Source of the DNA: JBMORL01 sp049322335
Lineage (GTDB): Bacteria; Bacteroidota; Bacteroidia; Flavobacteriales_D; UBA2798
Length of the DNA stretch: 64,000 nt
Direction: 5' to 3'
Assembly (NCBI GenBank): GCA_049322335.1
Contig: JBMORL010000055.1
Coordinates: 59,448 to 123,447, forward strand
Shown: positions 7,319-16,255 of the stretch, in pieces
How positions within the stretch are numbered: the stretch's first letter is position 1
Layout: every line of letters begins with the position of its first letter
Notes under the pieces: generated by a model
What the model was told of the DNA's origin: nothing
Seen by the model: the letters and a program-made list of their open reading frames with translations, nothing else
Databases searched by the model: none
Translations under genes and position numbers: made by a program

Positions 7319-9183
7319 CTTTTTCTTAAGTCACTTAGTTTAATTATTAATCCGAACATCCACCTGCGGCCGTAAAATTGTCCCCAGGTATTTACTGCAT
7401 TGCTTTGTCCGTTTCCATCGGAAAAAGTGTAGAGGTTGTGTTGTTTGTAGCCGGTAATGTTATCGCAGCCGGCTGTTAATATAAATCGTTTGGTAAATCC
7501 TAATGCACCATACCATTGTAATTTTTCCATTACATAACCAACGGGTAGTGTCGCCCGTGCATTAATACTTACGGATGACTTTGAATATTCGATTGATTTT
7601 TCGGAAGCAATTCCTGTAACTACAGGAGAATTGTAAAAAAATGAAAGTGAAGCTTCCGGTTGCGTGCCTTCACCGGCATACGGATTTTGCCAGTTGATAA
7701 CAGCCAATGCAGAATGCTTCGAATACCAGGGAAGAATTTGCATCGTACCGTTTATTTCAGCTTTGGGCAGATACCACCTGTACATGGATTTTATCCTTAG
7801 CCGGTCTCCGATAAGTTTTACGGAAAACTCTGATTCTATGGTATGATCAGCAGAATTATCCACAGAATAAAAATTAACTATTCCCGGCTGATCGTAAATG
7901 CCGGCCACGTTACGTGAAGAATAATAATCGTAAAAATATCCCAGTTTAAAAAACAATCTCCAGTTAATATTATATTGCAAACCAGTACCTGTTCTCAGCC
8001 ATTCGTCAGTTTCAGGCGACTGTGATACATAAATGGTTTTGTCAGATGAAATGTAATTAAAATATTCTGCTACGGGATTTACGGAACGGTGTAGAATCTG
8101 TGAGTATACATATGCATTTACTCTTTCTGAACTTTTTCTGAAATCCAGTTTCAGTGAGGGATTCATCAGCAGTTGTTCCCGTTCAAAAAGATAATCGCTG
8201 CGGTTGTTTATTTCCAGCGTGAAATGAGGATTTAACCGGGTTGAGGAAGAAAATACCAGGCTTCCTGCGTTTCCCGGTATAAAAATATTTACAGAATCAA
8301 ATTCCGTTTTCATATCTGCCCACCTGAATTCTCCTTTCACGAAAAAAGAGAAAATATCATTGCTAAAATCACCATAAACATATTTTATCCCTGAGTAAAT
8401 ATTTTTTTGCTCTGATGTGTAAATGTGACGGGCGAACATCGTCCTGTGCTGTAATTGATATGCGCTTACAGTAAACAGTAGTTTTTTATTGTGAAAGTGG
8501 TTAGGGTCTGTTTCCCTTTTTTTGATGTCTGTATAAATAATGCCCTCCATAGAAAAATTATCACAGGTAAAACTATTTTCATGCCGCATCAAACTCTGAA
8601 CAGGTTTCTTGTCCCAGTAATCCAGCGTATCATTACCCGCCAGCGTTTGTTCGCTCATCCTGTTGTATAGAAACTCAAGGCTATTGGTTTCTTTCATGAT
8701 AGTATACTTTACATTCAGGTTAAGATCATTTTTTAATGGTTGGTCGAGATAGCCGTCATTATCCCGGTCTTTTTTTATCTGAAAATACCTGTGTGTAGCA
8801 TCTATGGAAAGGTGATGTTCATTTTTTTTGCCGATATAAAAATTGAGGTAACCTCCATTTAACAGTGAGCCGTCATTTCCTGCCAACGAATAAACTGTTT
8901 TTGATTTCCCATAGGTACCATGTGTATATACAGATGCCCTTCCTTTTCCGTTCAGGAAATTTTCTGAATTCATGTATCCTGAAGAAATCACACCTCCGCT
9001 CAAAACATTGCCTCGTGGTATGCGGCTATAAGAATAATTAAAATAAGGAAAATATACATGATGCCGCATTTCATTATAGGTTTTTCCCATATACTGATAA
9101 AAAAGCGGCTCGTCCATAAAAGACTGCCCATGGGCAAACAATACCTTGAACAACAAAAATAATATGACAGTTATTTTTTTCAT
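7309..9183 (-). CDS. Outer-membrane beta-barrel protein coupled to alpha-2-macroglobulin
   Basis: A 624-residue protein with a signal peptide (KKITVILFLLFKVLFAHGQ) and a body of alternating aromatic and polar residues ending in an aromatic strand plus WMFGLIIKLSDLRKSYW. It resembles the barrel part of TonB-dependent receptors (GGxxS, YLNFYIGKKNEHHLSID, rNxxSLEFLYNRMS), but I see no carboxypeptidase-like or plug domain at the N terminus. The ATG at 9183 overlaps the stop of the alpha-2-macroglobulin gene as ATGA, so the two are almost certainly co-translated and may act together. A plug-less receptor or an anchoring porin are both possible. Confidence 0.7.
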   Translation of the reverse strand: MKKITVILFLLFKVLFAHGQSFMDEPLFYQYMGKTYNEMRHHVYFPYFNYSYSRIPRGNVLSGGVISSGYMNSENFLNGKGRASVYTHGTYGKSKTVYSLAGNDGSLLNGGYLNFYIGKKNEHHLSIDATHRYFQIKKDRDNDGYLDQPLKNDLNLNVKYTIMKETNSLEFLYNRMSEQTLAGNDTLDYWDKKPVQSLMRHENSFTCDNFSMEGIIYTDIKKRETDPNHFHNKKLLFTVSAYQLQHRTMFARHIYTSEQKNIYSGIKYVYGDFSNDIFSFFVKGEFRWADMKTEFDSVNIFIPGNAGSLVFSSSTRLNPHFTLEINNRSDYLFEREQLLMNPSLKLDFRKSSERVNAYVYSQILHRSVNPVAEYFNYISSDKTIYVSQSPETDEWLRTGTGLQYNINWRLFFKLGYFYDYYSSRNVAGIYDQPGIVNFYSVDNSADHTIESEFSVKLIGDRLRIKSMYRWYLPKAEINGTMQILPWYSKHSALAVINWQNPYAGEGTQPEASLSFFYNSPVVTGIASEKSIEYSKSSVSINARATLPVGYVMEKLQWYGALGFTKRFILTAGCDNITGYKQHNLYTFSDGNGQSNAVNTWGQFYGRRWMFGLIIKLSDLRKSYW

Positions 9184-12100
9184 TCGATAGTAACCGGTGG
9201 TATCTGGCACCAGCTTTTGTTTTCGTTGTTGTAATAAAGATAAGCGCAGGAAGGAGGAGTAGTGAAAGTTCCTTTTTGTTCAGCTTTCAGGTTTAAAGGA
9301 ATGTTGATATCAGCGGAAGGCGCCAGTTCGGCATAATAAAGAATAAGGTAATTGTCTTTTAATTCGTAATAGTCAAATAGTTTGTCTTCTTTCAGGCGTT
9401 TCAGCTCGTGACTGTCGAAATCCAGTCCGGCCGGTATGCCAATAACAGCTACTGTTTGCGGAAGCCCGGAAGACGTTATATTTTTCACATTCACTTTCAT
9501 TTGTGCTGCATCTCCCTTTTTGTAGTGTTGCCGGCTGAACGATGAAGAAACGATCACTTTGCTTTCTTTTCCTTCTCCCGGCAGCGCTTCTCTCCACGAA
9601 GCATAAAAGTTATAATAAGGTATTTTTTTTCCGTCTGACTGAAAATTTATTTTTACCGTATTTTTCCCCTGTTTTAAAAATGTCCCCAGCTTTTTATCCA
9701 TAACATCTGTTTCTTTTCCATAGTTATAGATTACGGGTTGTGCATCATTGATGGCAATGGTTAATGATCCTTCTGCCGTTTCGGTGCTGTTCAAAAACAT
9801 TTTTTTTGCTATAATGGCTTCGAGGCATAAAACAGTTGTTTGTGTATTTCCGAAATATCCGCCATAACTTCTTTTGCTGTAAATGTATTTTACATAGTCG
9901 TCCAGTTCTTTTGTGAAATCCGTCAGCTGGTTTTCGGCAATAGCTATACTTAGCAGGGCGAGGCATTCGGTTTGAGGGCTATTGTTGTATGTTACGGAAG
10001 GGCCAGTGACCATTTTTTCTATGGAATTTTTCCGGAGATGATTCACCAGTAATTGAACGGTTTCCTTTCCTTTTTCTGAATTCCCGGTTTTGAAATAAAT
10101 ATTGGCGAGCAGGCTTGCTTTGTAGAAATCAAATTTTTTACTGATGTCATTTTGAATGAAAGCTATTTCTTTTTCAAGGTTTTTTTCTCCCATGCAGGCC
10201 AGTGCATAAGTGATATAAGCCGAAGCAGTTTCACGTGGAGCCGAAGAAAAGCCGTATTTGCCCGGATTTTGCAGAAAGACACCTTCTTTTGTTCTTCGTT
10301 TCATCAGCCATTGAAGCGTTCGTTCAAAGAGTTTTTCATCTGTTTCAATACCCAGATCCCTCATTTCCTTAAACTGCATCAATCCCATAGCCGTTAGTGA
10401 TTCGTGCGGTGGATTGTTTCCATACCATTCAAATCCTCCTTCACTGGTTTCATATTTGGCCAGTTGTTTGTAACCGCTGTTGAGTAGTTGGGTGGCTTTT
10501 TGAGTTAATTCAGGGTCTGCTTTTCCGCTTTGTTTCAGGAATTTTAAGGCAAGGATATTGGGATAGTTGGATGAAGAAACCTGTTCAAAGCATCCGTGCG
10601 GCTCTCTCATCATCCCGGCTAATGTTTTTTCCATTTCTACATAAGGATTCAGGATCATTTCAAACGAAGCACTGATCTCCTGGTTTACCGGTTCGTTGAT
10701 AATAAATGAATAGGTTTTCGTTTTTTCATTTCCACCGGTCACAGCGTAATGTTCAAATCCTGATTGATTTATGACAATGTTTTGCTGTACCCGGTCGGTG
10801 TATTTTTCATTTTCCACACTCAATGTGATCTGTGACTTTGTAGCAGTAGCCTGTACCGCTTCAAACGAAATTTCTTTTACCACAAAACTGTCTGCCGGGA
10901 TTTTGCAGATTATTTCTTTAAACTCATCGGTGGCATTCAAACCGGCACTGGCGCTTATGTTTAACCTGGCTTCTGTTTCACGTTGCGTATGATTGCTGAT
11001 CACGCAGCTTACCGAAAACCGGTCACCTTTGGTAACAACAAGTGGTAGTTTTGCTTCCAGTGTAAGTGGTTTTTGGGTATAAAAAACAAATTCACCGCGA
11101 CCGGGAATTCCGTTTTCACTTACTCCTTCCAGAATGGCATGGAAAGAACTGGTGTTTTGCGCATTGTAAAACTCAACTTCCGATTCTCCTTCTACATCAG
11201 TTTGAATGTTGTGATTCCAGTATAACGTAGTCCGGTTATCAGTAATTTTGTTAAAATTGGTTTTTTCGGCATTATATTTTGGCGAATAAAACTGTTTGCC
11301 GTAATAATAACTCATGTTATTGTAATGTTCTTTCAACTCATAACGATTATCACTGCTATAGGTAGTTGGCCAGCTGTAACCGTAATTAGGAGTAAGAAAA
11401 CTGTTAGAATAGGTAACCATTAATGAATTTACTGTCTTTAAACTGATATAACTTTGATCAGCCGAAACCCCGTTACTCATTATCAACACTTCACTTAATT
11501 CCAGGTCCCGCGTTCCCGATATAACCGGAATATTCGCAATATCTTCCCTGGTTATGGTTAGTGTATTATTTTCGTTTATATTGGTTTTAATTCCGGATAT
11601 TTCTTCTGCTTTTGTTTTTTTTCCGTCCTGTTCCGGAATAATAATGCCCTGGCTGAAAGAACCGGAAGCCTTCAGAGGATTAAAGGTAATACGCGTTCCC
11701 TGCATATACAGGTGCCTGCTGCTTACATATCGAATGGTTTCTGTATACCAGCGTTGTTTTATTTTTAATGTAACAGGAAGTGTAACTTCATCCGAAGGAA
11801 AAGAAAAATTACCCAGGCTGTCGGGGGTTACTGATTTTCCATAGCCTGCCGGTTTTATTTTGAGTTTATTATGTGAAACATATGAAGCATAGTAAGGTTT
11901 GATAACAGTTCCGAAGTAGAGCGTATTGGCTTTGGGAAACAATATTTTTTTCTTCCAGTCTTCCTCAGAATGGGCAAGCACTTCATTCCAGGTATATCTT
12001 CTCCATCCGTGTGTGAGCATTACCAGGTCGAGCGCTTCGTTGGCCAAAGGTTCGTCTTCCTTAAAATAGAACGAAGGTTCTTCAATTTTTCCTTTTAGTT

Positions 12101-13565
12101 CCGAACTCATCAATAAATAAGAAAGAATATGATCCTGCTTGTAGTCTGCAAGGGTAAGGTTTTTTTCATCGGCTACGGATAATGAAAAATTTCCTTTTAC
12201 CGGATGATTTTCCCCATCCGTCACCTTTATTTTCATGTTTACTTTTTCAAACGGAGTATATTTTTCTTTATCGGTAGTGATGGAAACATTCAGAGTATTT
12301 TTTTTGTTGATAAAAATGAGCCGTTCGGCTAAGGGAGCCATAGTGGCAGCATCAAAAATGGTAACCTGCATAATTCCTGCAGGAAGAGTACTGGTTTTTA
12401 CAGGGATGTGGTTTTCATTCCCGCTGATTTTTATTTTTTCTTTTTGGAGAATCCGCCCATGTAATTGCGACAGAAAGATAATTTCCTTATCTGCTGTGGT
12501 GGAAATACGAACAAAATATTCATCTTCATCTTTTTTGGAACAGCTTAAAGCAACTCCGCTGTTTTGTGATTCCGGCAGGGGATATTTTTTATTTGTTTTG
12601 ATTTTCGATGCAATCACAGCAGAATACCGGTGTCCGGCTTCAGGAGTAAAAACAAATTTCCCCATTCCAAATTTCAGTGATTCAAAATCACAAATTAGTT
12701 TTCCGGTTTCGTCAGTAATGGCTCCTTTGATATCGGCAGGTTTTCCGTTGCTTTTTACCGCACGAAAGGCAACGGTACAGGTTAACCCGTTAACCATATT
12801 TCCTCCTTCAGGAAGAAAGTCAACGGTTATTTCATCGAGATCAATGATCACCGGTTTGTTTATCGATTCTGTTTTTCCTTCGTGTTCCACCACAGCATTT
12901 ATCAGTACATCATTCCGGCTGATGCTGTCGGGTAAATGAAAAGAGATAATTCCTTTTCCTTCGTTGTTGGTAATAACCGAAGGAGTAGCAATGGTGTTTC
13001 CATTATATAAAACCCGGCAGATAACAGGTTTCCCTGAAACAGGTTGATTTTCGAGATTGTTTACTTTTATCCATCCGTTTACTGTTTGTCCGGGCAGATA
13101 GGATTTTTTTTCCGTTTCCATTTTCAGCAGCAGGAGCGGATAATTTATTTTTTGAATAATAATTTCTTTCTCAAATATATATTCATTGCCCAGGTTGCCG
13201 GTCCAGTTGGTGAAGGCTTTTATAGTATAAATCCCACCGGCTTTGTTGGTAAAGCTGAATGCTCCGGCTGCTGTGCCGTTATTGATCATCAGCTCCGTTT
13301 TATCCACAATATTTCCTTTTGCATCCAGCAGGTTAACCGAAACAGAAGAGCTTACTGTGGTAGGAAAATACGTTTCCCCGTTGAGAATATAGGCCTTGAA
13401 GTAAATGTCATCGGTGATGGAATAAAAAGTGCGGTCGGTATGCAGGTAAATTTTTTCGGAAGGAAGGATTTCGTTTATTTTCTGCAGTTCTCCCGAAACC
13501 CCGGGATCCTGGCTGAAACTAAAAAAAGGGAGTAACAGAAAAAATAATAACAGGCTTTTCGTCAT
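9180..13565 (-). CDS. Alpha-2-macroglobulin family protein (MG2 domain, thioester)
   Basis: A 1461-residue exported protein related to bacterial alpha-2-macroglobulins, which trap proteases that attack the envelope. A signal peptide (TKSLLLFFLLLPFFSFSQ) is followed by the MG2-type opening SEKIYLHTDRTFYSITDDIY, several macroglobulin beta domains, and an alpha/alpha-toroid with a thioester motif GCFEQ at about residue 991. The helical SGYKQLAKYETSEGGFEWYG segment belongs to the same complement-like toroid. The usual length is 1500-1900 residues. The start at 13565 is chosen for its signal peptide; a longer frame to 13631 would hide it. Unlike the enterobacterial gene paired with pbpC, its partner here is the beta-barrel gene at 7309, coupled by ATGA. 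No lipobox is seen. Confidence 0.88.
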   Translation of the reverse strand: MTKSLLLFFLLLPFFSFSQDPGVSGELQKINEILPSEKIYLHTDRTFYSITDDIYFKAYILNGETYFPTTVSSSVSVNLLDAKGNIVDKTELMINNGTAAGAFSFTNKAGGIYTIKAFTNWTGNLGNEYIFEKEIIIQKINYPLLLLKMETEKKSYLPGQTVNGWIKVNNLENQPVSGKPVICRVLYNGNTIATPSVITNNEGKGIISFHLPDSISRNDVLINAVVEHEGKTESINKPVIIDLDEITVDFLPEGGNMVNGLTCTVAFRAVKSNGKPADIKGAITDETGKLICDFESLKFGMGKFVFTPEAGHRYSAVIASKIKTNKKYPLPESQNSGVALSCSKKDEDEYFVRISTTADKEIIFLSQLHGRILQKEKIKISGNENHIPVKTSTLPAGIMQVTIFDAATMAPLAERLIFINKKNTLNVSITTDKEKYTPFEKVNMKIKVTDGENHPVKGNFSLSVADEKNLTLADYKQDHILSYLLMSSELKGKIEEPSFYFKEDEPLANEALDLVMLTHGWRRYTWNEVLAHSEEDWKKKILFPKANTLYFGTVIKPYYASYVSHNKLKIKPAGYGKSVTPDSLGNFSFPSDEVTLPVTLKIKQRWYTETIRYVSSRHLYMQGTRITFNPLKASGSFSQGIIIPEQDGKKTKAEEISGIKTNINENNTLTITREDIANIPVISGTRDLELSEVLIMSNGVSADQSYISLKTVNSLMVTYSNSFLTPNYGYSWPTTYSSDNRYELKEHYNNMSYYYGKQFYSPKYNAEKTNFNKITDNRTTLYWNHNIQTDVEGESEVEFYNAQNTSSFHAILEGVSENGIPGRGEFVFYTQKPLTLEAKLPLVVTKGDRFSVSCVISNHTQRETEARLNISASAGLNATDEFKEIICKIPADSFVVKEISFEAVQATATKSQITLSVENEKYTDRVQQNIVINQSGFEHYAVTGGNEKTKTYSFIINEPVNQEISASFEMILNPYVEMEKTLAGMMREPHGCFEQVSSSNYPNILALKFLKQSGKADPELTQKATQLLNSGYKQLAKYETSEGGFEWYGNNPPHESLTAMGLMQFKEMRDLGIETDEKLFERTLQWLMKRRTKEGVFLQNPGKYGFSSAPRETASAYITYALACMGEKNLEKEIAFIQNDISKKFDFYKASLLANIYFKTGNSEKGKETVQLLVNHLRKNSIEKMVTGPSVTYNNSPQTECLALLSIAIAENQLTDFTKELDDYVKYIYSKRSYGGYFGNTQTTVLCLEAIIAKKMFLNSTETAEGSLTIAINDAQPVIYNYGKETDVMDKKLGTFLKQGKNTVKINFQSDGKKIPYYNFYASWREALPGEGKESKVIVSSSFSRQHYKKGDAAQMKVNVKNITSSGLPQTVAVIGIPAGLDFDSHELKRLKEDKLFDYYELKDNYLILYYAELAPSADINIPLNLKAEQKGTFTTPPSCAYLYYNNENKSWCQIPPVTIE

Positions 13566-13783
13566 GCTGTTGCGGTTTTTAGATGGAGATGCATGAGGTG
13601 CTGGTTTTCCATAAAACGCGGTTGTTTTCATTAAATTTCACCTTGTTGTAAATTTCACAGGAAACTATGAACAGAACATTTCCATGAAGTTAAACAAATG
13701 CAAACAAGATTAATAAATTATTTTATCCGCAGGCATAATTACCGGGAAACGGGTGATGCGGACGAGGGAATGGAAAGCAGGTA

Positions 13784-14416
13784 TTACAATGCCAACTGGT
13801 TTCGGCAATCTTCGCACAGCTGTTCTTCTTCATTGTCAACGGTTACAATGGTTTCTACTGCATCCTGCATAAAACAACCTTTGTTGGGACAGTGGGGAAG
13901 ACCGAATGTATGTCCCACTTCATGCAATGCAATTTTCCGAAGACGTTCAATTTTCAGCTTTTCGTCAGCGCCTCTCGCGCCCAGCCTGAAAACAGAAACA
14001 ATACAGGTTCTGCCGGGGCAACTTCCCAGTCCGAATATCCCCCAGTCGCGGTATTTCCAGGCGGGTTCTTTGTCTTTTGTGGCGGTAATGTCTGCATCTG
14101 TTAATCCAATCACAAAGTCATATTTTGCATCTACGTTCGGATGCAGCCAGTTGAGTAAGCTATCCGCCCTGTATCTCGATTTGACAAAGGGTGAACGGCA
14201 GTGTTCGGGTAATTCTTCTGCGGGAATGATTTCTGTTTTTAAGCCATAAAAACTAACCAGTGCATCTTTTACTGCTTCCGTGTATTCTTTTTTTATTTCC
14301 CCAAACGGCTGAATGCCAATGACGGCTTCCTTTTTTTTCACTTTTTCCAGCCTCACTTCATCTTCGGAAGGAGAACAAGAGAGGAGTATAAGAAATAACA
14401 AATAAAAATTCTTCAT
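13784..14416 (-). CDS. Archaemetzincin-like zinc metalloprotease lipoprotein
   Basis: A 210-residue lipoprotein (lipobox LILLSC at about residue 14). The C-terminal half carries HEVGHTFGLPHCPNKGCFMQ followed by CEDC, matching the archaemetzincin signature HExxHxxGxxHCxxxxCxM...CxxC, with three zinc-binding His, the catalytic Glu and a four-Cys second zinc site. The N-terminal half has the expected alpha/beta fold (VIGIQPFGE, YDFVIGLTDADI). Archaemetzincins are usually cytosolic aminopeptidase-like enzymes of 170-370 residues; a lipid-anchored form is the Bacteroidota variant. Substrate unknown. It is separated by about 220 bases from the alpha-2-macroglobulin gene and is probably an independent unit. 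Confidence 0.85.
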   Translation of the reverse strand: MKNFYLLFLILLSCSPSEDEVRLEKVKKKEAVIGIQPFGEIKKEYTEAVKDALVSFYGLKTEIIPAEELPEHCRSPFVKSRYRADSLLNWLHPNVDAKYDFVIGLTDADITATKDKEPAWKYRDWGIFGLGSCPGRTCIVSVFRLGARGADEKLKIERLRKIALHEVGHTFGLPHCPNKGCFMQDAVETIVTVDNEEEQLCEDCRNQLAL

Positions 14417-14436
14417 TAGCTTAAAAATACAAATAA

Positions 14437-14496
14437 GCCACAGATTTCACGAAGTTCACCAGGTATTTTTCTGTGAAAATCTGTGTAATCTGTGGC
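14437..14496. repeat. REP-like inverted repeat
   Basis: Arms GCCACAGATTTCAC (14437-14450) and GTGTAATCTGTGGC (14483-14496) pair at 13 of 14 positions, enclosing another ACAGAT-like half site. This CACAGATT-type palindrome is of a kind that is often interspersed in bacterial genomes. It fills most of the gap between the archaemetzincin and membrane protein genes. It could also act as a transcription attenuator. Confidence 0.55.
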
Positions 14497-14505
14497 CGTA
14501 ATATA

Positions 14506-15708
14506 TTAATGATGTTTCAAGTGCATAATAACATCCGATTCTGCACGAAGGCAAAGTTGCTTTAACTCTTCGAGGTTGGAAATAACTTCATAAAGCGGCA
14601 GGTTGGAAAAACGAACGGATAATTTTTCGCCTTTAAAAGCCCTTATATCTTTTGCAATGTGATTTTTGATTTCTGGAGAAAGCCCGTCAGGAGCATTTAA
14701 CCATTGGTTAAGCCCGTTGCCCAGTTTTTCTTCTAATACGGGAAGGACATCAGAAGTAACAAAATCATTAATCATTACCACACTTCGGTTCCAGTCCACA
14801 TGTTCGGGATCGATTTCGGCTCCCTGTTTGTGTTCATATCCTACTGTTTCAAACAAGAGCACTTCCGATTTTTCGATATGTTCAACAACAGACGTGAAAA
14901 GGGTAGTGGAATTTCGCAACGAATCGGAAAGTGACTTTTTCATTTCATTGTTTTCATCTTCAGCGGTGTTATTGCTTCGTATGGTGGCATTGAGGTTTTG
15001 TGCCAGTGCGTCATCCAGCTTGTGGCTGTTCCCCTGGCGGTTGGTCATACCGAAGATCAATAAACTTCCTGCAAAGATTACCAATACAAGAGCCGAATTA
15101 AACATTTTGTTTTCAGCCTGCTGGTAGGAACGGATAAAATGCAATGGCATAAAAACAAGACAAAGCACTCCCATACCCAGGTGGGTAAGAATGTTGGCAT
15201 AAGGCCAGTGCATCATTTTGAAAAGGATTCCGAAAAGAAGAATAAATGCAGAAAGTACACCGGCTACAATGGCCAGTTTGGAAGTGAGGGTTTTGTATTC
15301 TCCTGCTTTAATAAACAGGATCAGCGGAAGAAAAATTAATCCGATCATCGACAAACCTAATACCAGCAGAATGTTGGCGGGGGGAAGATGAAGGAATTTG
15401 AGGGTAAAACCAATGATCGTAAATGCCGACCCCGTTATACCTGTAACTGATGCTATATTTTTCATGACTCTTTGTTTTAAGGTTAATAAATAAATAGTGG
15501 CCTGGTGGGTTCTTTCAATACCCAGTTCTCCGAATTCCTCAACAGAAAGGGAAAATGCTTCCCGGAAAAGCATTCCGCTTTCCATTTTGGATTCTATGCT
15601 GCAGCACAGATGATCTACCAGGTCGTCACGCAATGGTTCATAATCCACTCCATGATCGACCAGGAAATCGTGGACGATATTTACTTCTTTTCCCGTTAGC
15701 GTCACCAT
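14506..15708 (-). CDS. Membrane protein paired with PadR regulator
   Basis: A 400-residue protein. Residues 1-80 are a helical cytosolic domain like the HAAS/permease-prefix domains found downstream of PadR genes (DYEPLRDDLVDHLCCSIE). Five or so membrane helices follow between about 85 and 225, including two similar units, LKFLHLPPANILLVLG and FKMMHWPYANILTHLG, that recall the membrane part of GldL. The C-terminal 170 residues are soluble and polar and may lie outside the cytosol. It starts 3 bases after the PadR stop, so the two form an operon. PadR/HAAS pairs commonly control envelope functions; the specific function here is unknown. Confidence 0.72.
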   Translation of the reverse strand: MVTLTGKEVNIVHDFLVDHGVDYEPLRDDLVDHLCCSIESKMESGMLFREAFSLSVEEFGELGIERTHQATIYLLTLKQRVMKNIASVTGITGSAFTIIGFTLKFLHLPPANILLVLGLSMIGLIFLPLILFIKAGEYKTLTSKLAIVAGVLSAFILLFGILFKMMHWPYANILTHLGMGVLCLVFMPLHFIRSYQQAENKMFNSALVLVIFAGSLLIFGMTNRQGNSHKLDDALAQNLNATIRSNNTAEDENNEMKKSLSDSLRNSTTLFTSVVEHIEKSEVLLFETVGYEHKQGAEIDPEHVDWNRSVVMINDFVTSDVLPVLEEKLGNGLNQWLNAPDGLSPEIKNHIAKDIRAFKGEKLSVRFSNLPLYEVISNLEELKQLCLRAESDVIMHLKHH

Positions 15709-15711
15709 ATC

Positions 15712-16044
15712 TCAGGTAGTTTGCGCGTTCAGTACCAGTTTCATGGTGGCGAGAAAATCAATAAACTCTTCCACAACTACTGTTGCCGAAGATTTCCCGT
15801 TTTTGGTAAGCCGGTAGTATTTCCGGGTACGGCCGCTTACTTCCACGGTTTCGGTGGTTAAAATGTTATCGGCTTCGAGTTTATGCAGCAGCGGGTACAA
15901 CGCGCCCTCGGTGATTACGATCTTATTGTCGGTTAATTCTTTTACACGCTGCGTAATTTCATAACCATACATCCGGTCGTTCTCTGATAACAGCTTTAAC
16001 ACAATTGCTTTCAATGTACCTTTTATGAGCTCTTTTGAATACAT
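15712..16044 (-). CDS. PadR-family transcriptional regulator
   Basis: A 110-residue winged-helix regulator: YSKELIKGTLKAIVLKLLSE, then MYGYEITQRV, TEGALYPLLHKLEADNIL (recognition helix and wing) and YYRLTKNG, all hallmarks of PadR. The C-terminal helix mediates dimer formation. The ATG at 16044 is used because the upstream extension of the frame runs through AT-rich operator DNA; ATGs at 16059 and 16074 are less likely. It is divergent from the GWxTD gene and co-transcribed with the membrane protein that follows. Confidence 0.88.
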   Translation of the reverse strand: MYSKELIKGTLKAIVLKLLSENDRMYGYEITQRVKELTDNKIVITEGALYPLLHKLEADNILTTETVEVSGRTRKYYRLTKNGKSSATVVVEEFIDFLATMKLVLNAQTT

Positions 16045-16068
16045 AATACGAAGATACATAAAAAATAG

Positions 16069-16089
16069 ATACATAAAACAATTATGTAT
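16069..16089. promoter_or_regulatory. Candidate PadR operator
   Basis: A perfect inverted repeat, ATACATAA-AACAA-TTATGTAT, lies 25 bases upstream of the PadR start. A further direct copy of GATACATAAAA precedes it at about 16053. PadR proteins often bind ATGT-N8-ACAT-like palindromes and repress their own operon. Binding is inferred from position and symmetry. Confidence 0.5.
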
Positions 16090-16255
16090 TAAATATTTTT
16101 TAAATAATTGAAAATCAGTATAGTAAATTTTAACTTCTGGGTCTCGGACTGGTTCTATCTGTAATTTTGCCGATCCTACATTCATTTTGCCCACACATAA
16201 AGCCATAAAACAGATTGCCGTTCAATTCCGTAACTTTGAATAGTAATCTACAGCC

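Noticed and set aside
12235..12939. A 234-codon plus-strand frame
   Set aside because: It is antisense to the alpha-2-macroglobulin gene, whose own reading has clear domains and a thioester motif.
13698..14249. A 183-codon plus-strand frame
   Set aside because: It is antisense to the archaemetzincin gene, which has a complete zinc-site signature.
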